DNA from: Capillidium heterosporum
Lineage: Eukaryota > Entomophthoromycota > Entomophthoromycetes > Entomophthorales > Capillidiaceae
Length of the DNA stretch: 64,000 nucleotides
Direction: 5' to 3'
Assembly: GCA_016630905.1 (NCBI GenBank)
Contig: WBMQ01000010.1
Location: forward strand, 1,240,001 to 1,304,000
A program made the translations under genes and the position numbers. This document shows positions 35,460 to 46,887 of the stretch, piece after piece. The stretch's first letter is position 1. Every line of letters starts with the position of its first letter. The notes under the pieces are model-generated. The model worked only from the letters and a program-made list of their open reading frames with translations. It was not told where the DNA came from and searched no databases.

Positions 35460-36903
35460 ATGTACCTATATATTAATAACATAAATAAATCACTTTACCA
35501 CCTACTCCTATCTATAATATACTTTGACATCATTTATATTGCTAAACTAATATCTGCATTCAAGTTTAAACTGGAGGGTAGAGATTCAAATTGGATCCGC
35601 GATAAGGTACTCAAGCTGGACAAGTATATATTTAAGTTGTAAAAACTTATTGACATTGTTAATGGCTCATATGAAAAGTACAAATTGGAGTTCGATTACT
35701 TTAGCAACCTAGACAAGTTTTATGAATGGATTAAGATCAAAATGTATTTTGCCAAGTTACTGACCGTAAATGTCAAAAAGTTCAAAAACCTCAGAGTGTA
35801 CAGATTGGAAGTAAAAGCTCCCGTTAAGATCGATATAATCCAGCTAAGGCCATTACTCCTCAACCTAGGATCTTTGAGTATCGAATATACTCAACTTAAT
35901 ACCGATAGCCTAATAACTTTCTTCAATCCTGGACTCAAATCTCTATAGCTAAATGTGTAGGTGTTTGATGCAGACTTTTTTCCAAGACTTCAAAATACCT
36001 TTCTGGATCTTAAGAAACTTGACCTACGTGGAGTGTTATAAAGATATACCTATAACTATGTAAAGATATCTTCCCTAGTTGGTTTTAATATATATCCTCA
36101 AAGTACTTTCTTTAATTTTATCAATTCGTTGAGCAAGCTTTTCCCCAAGCCTTATTTCACTACGCTTGAACTATAGATCCATCCAAGAACCAATTTCTGA
36201 CCTGGTTACCATTATGTTCCCAACTTTTTTCTAACTCATCGACCTAATACAGACAATGGCAGGCTTTTGAAAAGTTGATAACACCTGAGTACCTTCCGCA
36301 AGTAAAAAATTTGACCATAAGAGCCTTTGGATCATATAGAATCCCCCTAGTAAACCTGGCAAAATGAACATCTGATTTCGAGGGTCTAAACGTCATCTAT
36401 GGGCTAGTCACCAGCCCATTATACATTCAAAACTTTATTAATTCAAAAGTGTTGACTATTCAATCGAGGAATACCTTAGACAAAGAATCCCTCAAGATCT
36501 TCACCGATTTACCAATATTGAAGGAGTTTTACATCCCAAGTCGTTTACAATTCCAACATTTTAACTTTATACAAACAATTCAAGTCCAAAACTGTCCATC
36601 AGCATATATTTGCAATTGAAAACTAATTTACTATGGTTTCTGTTACATATAGGTAACCTATGTTATCTAGGTGTTGCTTTTGGTGATAATGTCGAATCTA
36701 ATTTTAAGCTGGAGCCTCCAATATTACTCGAATGTCGATTCCCAAACTTATTTTGCTTCCGTATAAATAAAATCCCAGAAACTTTGGTTTTGATTAAGAA
36801 GATGTTCATCCAGTCTTCTGACTATGAAGTATTTGGATGCTGCTATATCAACCTACCTAAATCAAAGTTAAATGCTCTTCTAATTGGAGAGTCTGCTTTT
36901 TAA
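35460..36903 (+). pseudogene. Decayed leucine-rich (F-box/LRR-like) gene
   Basis: Several adjoining plus-strand frames carry the same LRR-like texture but are split by stops: KLEGRDSNWIRDKVLKL; KKFKNLRVYRLEVKAP ... LLLNLGSLSIEYTQLNTDSL; NTFLDLKKLDLRGVL; and LLECRFPNLFCFRINKIPETL near the end. The pattern resembles the F-box/LRR protein encoded at 42.2-43.5 kb on the other strand, though I see no clear F-box at the start. The many in-frame stops and shifts argue for an old pseudogene. Boundaries are approximate. Confidence 0.5.
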
Positions 36904-38502
36904 TAATATATATACCGGGACTATTTATTGAAGCATTCAAATCCAGTATATCCTTCTTACTTTACTAACCTTTGACATCCTCTTTATCTTTAGCCATTTG
37001 TGATGAATAAAAAGTTATGCTTTTGTAAACTACGCACTATAAGTAGGTCCTATATATAATGTAAGAATAGCACATATATTAGACAATAATTTTTACCACA
37101 GTTATAATATCATAGTAAAATTCAATCCTATAAAAATACAAACAAACTTTGAAAAATATAGGCTGAGAATAATAAAGAACCTTTATCTATCAAAAGGAGT
37201 TAAATAAGAACTCTGCATCAGCCTTTCAAGTCGAAACTGGTAAATTTATAAATTATCTAAACTATTATGAAAATCTTTGGCAGAACTTGGAGGTTCATAC
37301 GAATATAACAGGCTATGACGATAAAAAAGATATATGGTGCAAAAGAGAATAAATTTGACCTGTAAATATGTACAATATAAGTACTATAGAAACTTAACTT
37401 TGTGAATTTGAGTATATGTTAAAAAACTTTACTTGCTTATTTCTCCATGAAGATGAGGATAAAAAGTCCACATCGATATTGAAGTAGCTAGTAGTATAAA
37501 ATTTATATAAACCAAAACTAAAGAGTATGGGTCCAACTTTAAAAAATTACCTTGAGTCAGGGATTGAAAGTTTGACCGACTTAACTGGACTGAATAAGCT
37601 GCCATCTCAATTATGATATGATTGAATTATAAACCTCCATGAATACATGAATATCAATTTCCTAGTAAAATTGATTTAAAAATTCAAACTCAAATTGTAT
37701 TAGATAGTTGTCGTAGCTTATACGCTTATTTAGCTTATTGATACCATAATTCACAACATCTTTATCATATTTAAAGATATTTAAATCTACCAAGTAGTTT
37801 AGATTGGAAGGACTGATACTTAGTTTAAAATCAACAAGTTAATTTCAACAGTAGGGTTTTAAAAAGTAAAAAAATCTTACTACCAGCTTCATAATATTAT
37901 AAATTTTTATGGATTGAGTTTCCAATTCTATTGAGTTCAACTTTTCTAGTTGAATCGCTTGTTGTACGCTTTTGGTACCCATTGTCTAGTTTTTGTAGCT
38001 GTATATCACATGCTACCAAGCTAATTCTCAAAACTTGTTAAAACCAAATTCAAATCACAACTTTGAATAGTGATTTACCGGTAATAAGCTTCACTGTATC
38101 CATCCTAGGCAGTTCTTAATAGTTGATTTACTGGTTTCGTTAAATCATTCTTCATGTCCAAATCTATCTATCAAGTTATCAAGCACTCTTTAATAAATTT
38201 CAACAAAATTATTGTGAAAGCTAGTTAAAAGATGACGTGATAAAAACCAGCCAATGGGATTTATATATACTTGAAATAGGATCCATACTTTTATACCCAT
38301 TAAGGAGTGTCAAGTTTATGTTTAAATCTATACATTAATATAGCTTCCCTAATTATAGTTCTTCCATTGGCTCAATCTTTTACCCTCTACCAATACTAAT
38401 CTATTGGATACGGATACTATCAACACCAAAATCCTAAAATTTTCCCCTAAGCAAACTCGGTTCCTTTCCAACTAGAAATATTTTTACAACACAAAGCCAA
38501 TC
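36904..38502. other. AT-rich region with weak relics only
   Basis: On the minus strand around 37880-37990 a short frame (QQAIQLEKLNSIELETQSIK) looks coding-like, but it is soon closed by stops and I cannot assign it. No complete gene is present. A few TATA-like strings precede the small gene at 38515. Confidence 0.35.
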
Positions 38503-38514
38503 TTGATGAGAAAT

Positions 38515-38892
38515 ATGGATGCTACAGCTAGTTCCAACTCTAACTCTAGCAAGCTACCCGCAAATATCGAAACTGTAGATGTAGGTAGTACTAAGCGAAA
38601 TTTAAGGAACCGGAACATGTTGAAGAGAAAGCAGAACGAGGAGCGCAAAAAGTTGTTGAAAAGTAAACTAGAACGAGGTAACTTTAAAAACTGTATATAT
38701 ATATCAATATTTCTTTTTTTAGTTAAAAGGATGAAAAAGAAACTTTTAGAATGGTACAAGTTGGAACATGCCAAGATTAATCAAATTTTGAAGGCGAACT
38801 TGGAGAACATGAAAAAGAATGAGGAAGAAGTTTATTTCAAGAAGGAGGTGATTTTGGAAGAGTACCCGTATTTAGCTGATCTTTTGGATTAA
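38515..38892 (+). CDS. Small basic coiled-coil protein, unknown family
   Basis: Two exons fit, 38515-38677 and 38723-38892, joined by a 45-nt intron (gtaac...tttttag). They give about 110 residues. An ATG 12 nt upstream (38503) would add MRNM. The product starts Ser/Asn-rich, then is dense in Lys/Arg (KRNLRNRNMLKRKQNEERKK), then amphipathic helix (LLEWYKLEHAKINQILK), ending in an acidic-aromatic EEYPYLADLLD. The splice removes a hydrophobic stretch that would otherwise interrupt the helix, which supports the model. I do not recognise the family; a nucleic-acid-binding or complex-subunit role is a guess from charge. Confidence 0.55.
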   Translation: MDATASSNSNSSKLPANIETVDVGSTKRNLRNRNMLKRKQNEERKKLLKSKLERGNFKNCIYISIFLFLVKRMKKKLLEWYKLEHAKINQILKANLENMKKNEEEVYFKKEVILEEYPYLADLLD

Positions 38893-40249
38893 GCAAGTTT
38901 ATGTATATAGTTTTGAGTAGGTTAATGCTTTTAAAAGAGTTTTTTGGGATTGGTGAGAGCTTTGAGTTGGAAATTGGGATTCCGATTTTGAAATTATGAT
39001 TTTGGGTTGGAATCATGTATTTTAAAAGAAGTAGTTGACTATATATAGGTAAGTTTGTTTGATTTTTTATGTGGTAGATGAAATTAACTTTTAATTAAGG
39101 TACTTAATGATGAGCTATAGTTAATAAACGGCAATCTAAATGTACATTTTAAATTATCTTCTTTTTGATAGCTGTAAAAAGTTCTTGGCAGGCAACGGTT
39201 TCAAAGGAGAGTAGCAACATTTTCAATACTTCTATATAAGGGTTTTAAGTTGTCATATGGTTGTGTTGGAGATGAGGTATCAGTTTTTGATACGTAGTTT
39301 GTCGTGCTAACTTGTCATAAATTCAATAAATTTCAATTTAGATTTTCAACTTCTATGTCAATCGCTACTACAACTATTGTATATGATGTTGTCTAACGAG
39401 GGATGTAGTTGCAAATGTATATAATTGGTATTCATTTTGCTGACTCGAACCTCCTATTTCAATCTACTCAAACTTAGAAGAGTTGCTCTAAGACCTGAAT
39501 ATGAATCTAAATCGACGAATATTCACTTAAATACCAAAGTTTCGCATCAATAAGCTTTTAGAAATGGACCGTGTCAACAGTATTTGATGGCTCTAATAGA
39601 TTCAATCCAACCCCGAGCTAGAAGTTGACTTGTACTAAGTTACACAAGAGATTTGAAAGTTAATGGCGATACTTTTGAAGCAATTGAAAGGTAAACTTAT
39701 CGGTCATACGACTTAATTCTTTGTAGAATAAATCCATTACTTTTGAGTGGATGTCTAGTGTTGCTAGAGTATTCAGTAAATATTTTTCGACCTCAATTAA
39801 AAGTATCGCCTATTACCAACTCTAATCCTTTGGTATTAGTTTTGAAAAATCAAATACATTTTTAAATTTGCCTGACTTGAATCGACTTACTATGTACAGG
39901 CATCTGTAAACAACCTGCTTCATTGATTTTAATGGAAAATCTCAATAAAGAGCACTTGGTAAGTATAAACACTCTTTACTAAAAATATTAGTGACAATTC
40001 ATTCAAAACTTCAATTATTATGACTAGGGTCTTAACATTTATACTGTATTCTATTAGTAATTATAGGATACATTGATATAGGTACTTGCAAATAATTTAT
40101 TTGAGTTTAGTAAGTTTGGTTGGTTACGGGTCGTATGGGAATTTCATGGAAAGACTTTGAACTAATATTTAGTGTAGGAGGTTTGATTACCTTTACTTTA
40201 AAATTACAATGCCGTTAGATATAGACGATGACAATGTTTAGAGATTAAA
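38893..40249. other. Intergenic region with a probable F-box/LRR relic
   Basis: Around 39400-39970, plus strand, short frames separated by stops have LRR-like wording (for example TFLNLPDLNRLTMYRHL). They are too broken to annotate as a gene. The rest is AT-rich without features. Confidence 0.3.
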
Positions 40250-41460
40250 CCTTGATTCACTCAATGAACCTAGAGTCCGAGTTGGGAAGGATAGCGAAGA
40301 GTAAATTCGAATTCCTACGAGTACTAAGTTGGTCAAGAGTAGTTTTGTCGAAGAATTGGGTATGAGTGAATAAGAACTAGAGGGTGAAGTTATAAAGGTA
40401 AGGCAGCTGCAACTGTAGAAATTTCAAAAAATTGTACCGTAAATAGACATCCCCAATAAACTCAAGATGCACGATTGGGCTGGTACTGGTAGCTTTCTTA
40501 GAATGATTGTCCTGGAAATTACTATCTAAAACTGGATGATGCAGCTTGGGTAAAGCAAATACCAAGCCCACATGCTCGGCATTGAAGGATATATCAAGAT
40601 ACAAACTAACACGACTAAGATTCTGAAACTGTTGTGAATCTGCAAGGAATATTGTCCCTATCGGCAAAGCTAAGCTTACCGGTTTACCAAAATTGAATTT
40701 AAGAAAGTGGTGGCTACATACACTTAAATTTTAACACAAATTGAAATTTAGTACCTGGAATTTGAGGAAGCAACTCAATGGTACCACTTCTATGTCATTA
40801 GATCTTTTAAAATGCAGTTGCAATTTCTTCAGATATAAAAAGTGATTCGATAGTCGCCTGATGGGAATGTATACTTGCGGCTCTTCACATGCAATATCTA
40901 GGTTGAGAATCTTACTGCTGATGTTTGTTAAAATTTAGAAATCGACCAAAGACAACGAAAGATACAGAATACATATAAAATCTAGAATCCTTGAAATCAT
41001 TATAATATTGGTGCATAGCTTTAAAGTGAGGCAGATAGGTCTTCTAGAGATGTGTTTGAAGTCTGGAAAAGGTGATATCAACCTATGTATGACTAAATCA
41101 AATTTCTTGAAACCTACATGTAAATCGGATACCAGTTGAACTATCTGATCAAAACCTGTAGAGTACAGTATCAAACCATTTTTTAAGTTTGGAAAGTGCT
41201 ATTGCATCTTGTAAAAGTCTTCGAGCAGAGGATCTTTTACTTTTCAAACGTACCTTCCATATCTTTATACTATATTGTTGGGTTCTGTACCAAATGCCAT
41301 ATTAGAAAAAGCTCAACAGTTCAACGCTCTATAGATTTTGGATAGTAAGGCATTATTGAACTGCTTGTTGCAGCATCATAATCTGAACCAATAACATCGT
41401 TATAATTAGTCTACGATCTCTTCGATGCTAATATCGGATAAGCCAGTAAGGCTAATGAAC
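40250..41460 (-). pseudogene. F-box/LRR pseudogene, paralogue of the gene at 42.2-43.5 kb
   Basis: Pieces in different minus-strand frames align along the intact neighbour. SLTGLSDISIEEIVD plus WFRLCCNKQFNNALLSKIYR matches its F-box (SLPDFIIEEIVG ... CCNRQFNSILVTKIYK). The piece near 41.0 kb (LTLKLCTNIIMISRI) matches its LGLKLSTNILRISEA. The piece near 40.45 kb (STSPIVHLEFIGDVYLRYNFL) matches its TSPIVRLKLAGNIFLQYNFL. Stops and frame changes separate them, so it cannot make the full protein. It lies in the same orientation as the intact gene, as expected for a tandem duplicate that has died. Confidence 0.8.
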
Positions 41461-42231
41461 AGGTCTCTAATTTGAAAGTTGAGGTAAAGTGACAAAGGGA
41501 ATCGCTCTTTGTGCTGGTAAAAATGGATGGAGTTGCTAGATTTTGTATTCTTTAAAGATTGAGTCATTTTGAAATATTGCAAGAATCCAATACAGCCTTT
41601 ATTAATAACTTTATGAAACAAAGGTATTTAAATTTCTTGGATGTATCAAGACAGCCTATCTCTGGTTATAAATTCTTCAGCTGCTATAACTTTAGACTTT
41701 TCTTCTAGATATCATTTCTAATACAGAAGTTACATAGTTATCAGGGCACTTTCAAAAATCTATTATTACAACCCTCCTTAAGGTCTTCATAAAAAGCTAT
41801 TATCTTAAAAGTCCTTTAACCCAAATCCACAACAAGCCTGATGAACAGTATCTGATAGTTTTTGATACACGTTCTCTTTGAAGGTTGGATATGCTTATTA
41901 AATCGAAATTTAGTCGTATACACAAACTACTCTGTGATTTGAATGGGATACATCTCTACTTTAACTTTAATCTAATTCTGTTCCTTTTTAAATCCTACAC
42001 TAGTGATTTGGTGAGTAAAATGTAGTATATATAAAAGTATAAGTAATAGTAAATAATTTCATTTGAGCTTAGTAAGTTTAATCAGTCAAGAGTAGAAAAG
42101 AATACGCTTTTATTTTAAATTTTCATTGTGTCAATTTATGATAGAAAATGAAAGTAAATGAGAAATAGCTTGATTATGGACCATATAGAATACTAAATAT
42201 CAAAGAAATGGTTAAATTTATTTACAGATTA
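41461..42231. other. Intergenic region between the F-box pseudogene and the intact F-box gene
   Basis: AT-rich; it holds the promoter side of the pseudogene and the 3' flank of the intact gene. Nothing else is seen. Confidence 0.5.
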
Positions 42232-43506
42232 CTAATAGCATATGTAGTTAACAATAACATTTGATGATTGTGCTTTGATCCATTCAACAAATTTGGGTTC
42301 GGAGTTGGAAAGGGTAGCGAACTGTAGGTTCAAGTACCCTTCGGTACCAATTTCGTCGAGAATGGAGGTGTTGATGAAACTAGCGTAAACGGTTGGAGGC
42401 CTAATAGTGAAATTAACGAGGTAGGGGAATTGGAACTGTAAGAGAACTAAGAAATTATATTGTAGGAATATGTTCCCTGCCAACTTCAACCTGACTATTG
42501 GGCTAGTACACGAAACGTCTTTGAAATGTCTGTCCTCGATCCTGCCACTTAGGTCCAAGTACTTCAGCCTTGGTAATGAAAGTAAGAGGCGCATTGATTT
42601 ACTGCTGAAGGACTTATGTAAGTGGAAGCCAATGTGTACTAGGTTGTGGAATCGAAGCAAATTTTCAGGGAAAATCAGCCCTACCGTCAAGGTTAAGCTT
42701 ACTAGTTTACAAAAGATAAACCTAAGGAAGTTCTTGTAGCTAGCTAAACATCTCCCCTTATAAAAATTGAAGCTTAGCGCTTGGAGCCCCAGGAAAAGCT
42801 CTAACGGCAACTTTTCCATATCGCTCTGCCTTTTAACATAAAATCGTAGGTTCTTCAAATTCGAAAAGGAGGTTGAGTGGTGACTAAATACCGAATTGTA
42901 TGCATTGCATCTTAGGTGTAGTTTAGTTATATTGGGCAACATTTGGTTTAAACTAATTAAAATTTGGTCGTCGAGACTTGTCAACGTTAAGGTTAGCGAC
43001 TTAAGCTGATCGATGCATAACAAACTCATGGCCTCAGAAATTCTTAAAATGTTAGTAGACAGCTTTAAACCTAGGTGGACAATGTCTTTGGTGATGTGCT
43101 TGAAATCTATATGAGTTGGTAAAGGTGCCTGAACATCCAAACCAAACTCCGTTAAGTTCATACGTAAGCTATCTGTAAGTCTTGCAGCCTGGTCAAAATC
43201 GGTAGAGGAAGTTATGAAGACATTCTCTACATTTTGAAAATGATGCTGTACTTTGTAAAAGCTCAAAGGTATAGAGTTCCGAAGCTTCCTTATATATTTG
43301 CCATACCTTTGTACTAAAGTGTTGGATCCCATCTGGATCGCCATGCTGTGTAAGTCATTGTAATCGAACACCTTGTAAATTTTTGTGACTAGGATACTGT
43401 TGAACTGCCTGTTACAGCATCGCAACTTGAACCAGTCGCATCGTTCTAAGTTGCCTACGATCTCCTCAATAATAAAGTCAGGTAGGCTGTTGAAGCTGAT
43501 ATCCAT
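42232..43506 (-). CDS. F-box protein with leucine-rich repeats
   Basis: 424 residues, single exon. An N-terminal F-box (about 5-50: SLPDFIIEEIVGNLERCDWF, then KLRCCNRQFNSILVTKIYK) would bind Skp1 and place the protein in an SCF ubiquitin ligase. The rest is irregular leucine-rich repeats (IVHLGLKLSTNILRIS, LKSLTLTLTSLDDQIL, ITKLHLRCNAYNS, LKNLRFYVKRQ, LVSLTLTVGL, LPRLKYLDLSGRIED) that would recognise substrate. The target is unknown. At least one decayed tandem copy lies next to it, and looser relics lie at 23.3, 35.5 and 39.5 kb, so the family turns over quickly here. The frame is intact. Confidence 0.85.
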   Translation of the reverse strand: MDISFNSLPDFIIEEIVGNLERCDWFKLRCCNRQFNSILVTKIYKVFDYNDLHSMAIQMGSNTLVQRYGKYIRKLRNSIPLSFYKVQHHFQNVENVFITSSTDFDQAARLTDSLRMNLTEFGLDVQAPLPTHIDFKHITKDIVHLGLKLSTNILRISEAMSLLCIDQLKSLTLTLTSLDDQILISLNQMLPNITKLHLRCNAYNSVFSHHSTSFSNLKNLRFYVKRQSDMEKLPLELFLGLQALSFNFYKGRCLASYKNFLRFIFCKLVSLTLTVGLIFPENLLRFHNLVHIGFHLHKSFSSKSMRLLLSLPRLKYLDLSGRIEDRHFKDVSCTSPIVRLKLAGNIFLQYNFLVLLQFQFPYLVNFTIRPPTVYASFINTSILDEIGTEGYLNLQFATLSNSEPKFVEWIKAQSSNVIVNYICY

Positions 43507-44561
43507 TTTTCTAATTTAAAAACGAGGAAACTGAGAAAGCCTTGCTTTTATATTGGTGAATTTATATTTGATTTTTGATGGGCATATTTAATATTATATT
43601 TGGCTCAAGACAAAGTCTAATCAATTGCCATTTATTAGGATGTAGGTGATGATATTTGCTATATAGTACCGCTTTTGTTTTGAAAAGTTGTGTTAATTTC
43701 TAACAGGTATTATTAGAAAGCACTTTTAATATTTCCAAATATTTATAATAAGCTTCAATGCTGTAAGTTTAATCAATTGGTTAGCATGGAGTCTATTCAA
43801 ATACTTTTTTAAATTACTCAAACAAATATATTTAGCTTTTTGAAGTAATATATACTTTCCACCTTTATTTGTTTTAACTTTTGATATAATTGATTTGAAA
43901 ATGTCTTATAGGTAAGGAAAAAATGACTAATGATCAAAGTCACTTGGGACTTCTGACCACACATTGAAATACCGTTTAATCATCTAATTCCAGTAGATGT
44001 GTATAATTTATGTAGAAATTTTTACTTTGAAACAGTCATTTCAATATAGATGGGAAGCTCAATGTTTTATGTCAGTTCTATGCAACAAATGGATATAAAC
44101 TTGGACAGCTAACTCAATTACAAATGTAAATCGCAATTTGCCATAAAGTAATAAACTGAACCTTCATACTTTTAGTTGGAAGCAGTATATAGAATGAAAG
44201 TAACTGATATATAAAGCTTTGTTGATGGAAATCTAGTGATAGTAATCACAAAAGCATATTTAAATATAAACTTTATTTTATTAACTTTAAATAACTGTAA
44301 AAAGCTCCTTGTTCATCATCTTTTAACCAAAAGTATAAAAACTAATACAGATACAATATAACAAAGTTTCCGCATTGATATTTATCTGCTATATTAATCA
44401 AATTGAACATATAAGTAGTATATAAGTTTATCAAATATATATTTCAGTTGTAAATTTTCAACATGTTAACTGAAAAAATTTGATGATAAAAAAGCAGCTC
44501 AAGGAGATATATATAGGAATCCAATTCGATTTTTTCAATAAGATTCTGTACCTCGTGTTAA
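43507..44561. other. AT-rich intergenic region, no gene seen
   Basis: About 1 kb upstream of the F-box gene. There are no frames with recognisable content. TATA-like strings are frequent because of the composition. Confidence 0.5.
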
Positions 44562-45113
44562 AGACTTGACTCAGTACTACTCTTCGTCACTTATTTTGCT
44601 TTATGTGCCTTACTAACCCTTGCCGTATACACCTATATAAATTACAAGCGTAACAAAACAGATGGTTTGAAAAACTGAGAAGGACATCACCGATACACCA
44701 TTCCAATTCCCAGCTTGATATTAAAGCCAAAAGAAAAGATCTTCAAAGAACTAGATGGGAGGAATGATAAAGAGGATTCAAATTTACAGATTGATAGGCA
44801 TATTAGATGCAAAGCTTTGAAGGGAGAAATTCTCTGCTTTATGGCGATTCTGAGGGAAGCTATTGCCTACTAACAAATTAGATTTAGAAATCAACAAACC
44901 GACAATATTCGACAGTATTTGGACTTAAAAATGGAAAAGCTGAAGTTTCAATCGACAGCTTCACTTGTTTACATCGAGTTTAAAGCTATAAGAAAAGACA
45001 AGTATTTGGATGTTTATAATGTTTTGACGAATGGAAAGTTGGAAAAGAGGGGTGTTGTGTTGAATAGGATAGATTTAGCAAAGGCCTTTGGACTTGATAA
45101 AATTCTGGTATGA
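44562..45113 (+). pseudogene. Membrane-anchored protein relic: one long frame with two in-frame stops
   Basis: One plus-strand frame runs from 44562 to the TGA at 45113 and is interrupted only by TGA at 44676-44678 and TAA at 44871-44873. It begins with a hydrophobic segment (LLFVTYFALCALLTLAVYTY), then NYKRNKTDGLKN, a stop, a soluble charged part (EGHHRYTIPIPSLILKPKEK ... ILREAIAY), a stop, and QIRFRNQQTDNIRQYLDLKM onward to LAKAFGLDKILV. No start ATG is in frame before the hydrophobic segment, and a TAA closes the frame at 44559. It is best read as a recently dead single-pass membrane protein gene of unknown family, possibly with a missing first exon. Confidence 0.5.
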
Positions 45114-45370
45114 TCTACTTATTGATGCAGGTATGAAGGGTTGAATTTTATATGTAGTGGATATATATATAAATATATGTGTGAATTTTTAATCTATATT
45201 TAAATAAATCTTTTTAATAGTATATATTCTGCTCATCCTAAAATTAATGCTAGACTGTGATATAGATGCTCAAAAGCTTCACCTATAAAACTTGCTCGCT
45301 GTACTATACAAGTCAACCATCAAAGAAAGGTATTTATTTCAATAAGTGATAAAAAGGTAAGCTAAACCTT

Positions 45371-46218
45371 TCATCCAATTTTCTTACCTACCTTCAAAAA
45401 AATATCGGCCCTGATACCCTTTATTTCACTTGGATTACCACCCCAAGCCTGCAAAAACTCGTCATACATCTCTTGCACTGGATCCCTACCGAATTTTGCA
45501 ATAAAGACTTGGGTCGTAGAGTAGGTACCTATTCTTTTGAGGTAACCAAATAAATCGACCTCCCATCTTATAGAAAAGTTCCTATTAATGCCGTCCTTAT
45601 CAACGTCAAATCCCTCAATGTTTTGGAAGGGCCAGCTTATATTAGTGTACTGACTTCTATTGTAATCTATTTCAGGCGCTTCCATGGATTGTAGATATTT
45701 CTGATAAAACTTTTTGTGTACCTTGTCAACTAAGTCATCGACTTGGAATCGAAAGTAGCTCCAGGCTGCCAATATACCGTTTGGTTTAAGTACTCGACTG
45801 GCTCTTGAAAAAAATTGTTGATGTGGGAGCCAGTGCAGAGCTACTGCAACCGTTATCAGGTCTATAGAGCTGCTGGCGATTAAGGTGGAAGAGGGATCTT
45901 CAGCAGCTTCCAAGTAGTAACTAACTTTTGGGTTGGGCATTGCGTTGTCAAGCTGGCTTTGGCTTAGATCAGTAGCAATGATTTTATTGAAATGGGGAGC
46001 TAGTAGATTGGCTGCTTGCCCGTTTCCAGTTGCTACGTCCCTAACAGTTGTTAATATAGATACTAAGCGTAAGTTTACCAGGCTAATTCTTTCTCGGCAC
46101 AGAAACTTAAAATATGGTTTATCAACTCTTTAGGATGGCTGGGCCTATATCTAGAGTACAGCTTAGCGTAGCTAGAAAACATATCTTTGCTTTCAGAATA
46201 GGAAAAGGTTTGGACCAT
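45371..46218 (-). CDS. SAM-dependent methyltransferase (type 11, Tmt1/Crg1-like), copy 1
   Basis: Two exons fit, 46218-46079 and 46040-45371, giving 269 residues. Order: YSESKDMFSSYAKLYSRYRP (family N-terminal signature), motif I DVATGNGQAANLL, acidic ATDLSQSQLDNA after strand 2, AEDPSSTL, motif DLITVAVALHWLPHQQFF and the post-motif helix VLKPNGILAAWSY. These are cytosolic small-molecule methyltransferases; in yeast Tmt1 methylates trans-aconitate and Crg1 handles cantharidin-type substrates. The substrate here is unknown. The C-terminus ends FLKVGKKIG. It is the most diverged of three tandem copies and is intact. Confidence 0.88.
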
Positions 46219-46887
46219 TGTATACTGGAAATTGACTGGTATTTAGCTATACTTTAATTGTAAAGACTTGGTATGTAATTTTTGTTGTGTTATTGAATGA
46301 ATAGGTCAACAGTATAGTGTTGTATAGATCAAATATAACGTAAACTGCTAGAGATGGTAAACTGAATATAGGGATTTTGTATAAGTATGTGATACACGAA
46401 AAGTAAGCTAATATTTTTATACATGATGAAATTAAAGAATATCTTCACCTTCAATAAAGCGCTTTCTAATGAATTTAAACCCATTAGAACTTTAAAATGC
46501 CAAAAGTTTAAATGTTAAGGTAGGGAATGTCGATATAAACAACACTCTGTGCACCATCCTTATATAGCTTGAACATGATATGATATTCGACAGTAACTTC
46601 AACAAAGTATGAAAACTGATGGTAAGCTAGGACCATCTATGAATGGCTTTGAGTCATAATAATGTCAAAATACCAATGTTAGCTGGCCAGTAATAAACTA
46701 CTGGTATTAGAAAGTCAAAGGAAGCGGTTGGAATTGTATAAAGGTGCCAACATAACATGTCAACAAGCTTTCATACATTTTTTATAATAAACTCGCCTTA
46801 TTGTAGTTGAATTTTAAAATTAGAAATAAGAGGAAGGCCTATATATTACATTTATTAAAACAGCTTAGTTTTATTATCATTTGAATG
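46219..46887. other. Spacer between methyltransferase copies 1 and 2
   Basis: Promoter of copy 1 and 3' flank of copy 2. No gene is visible. Confidence 0.5.
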
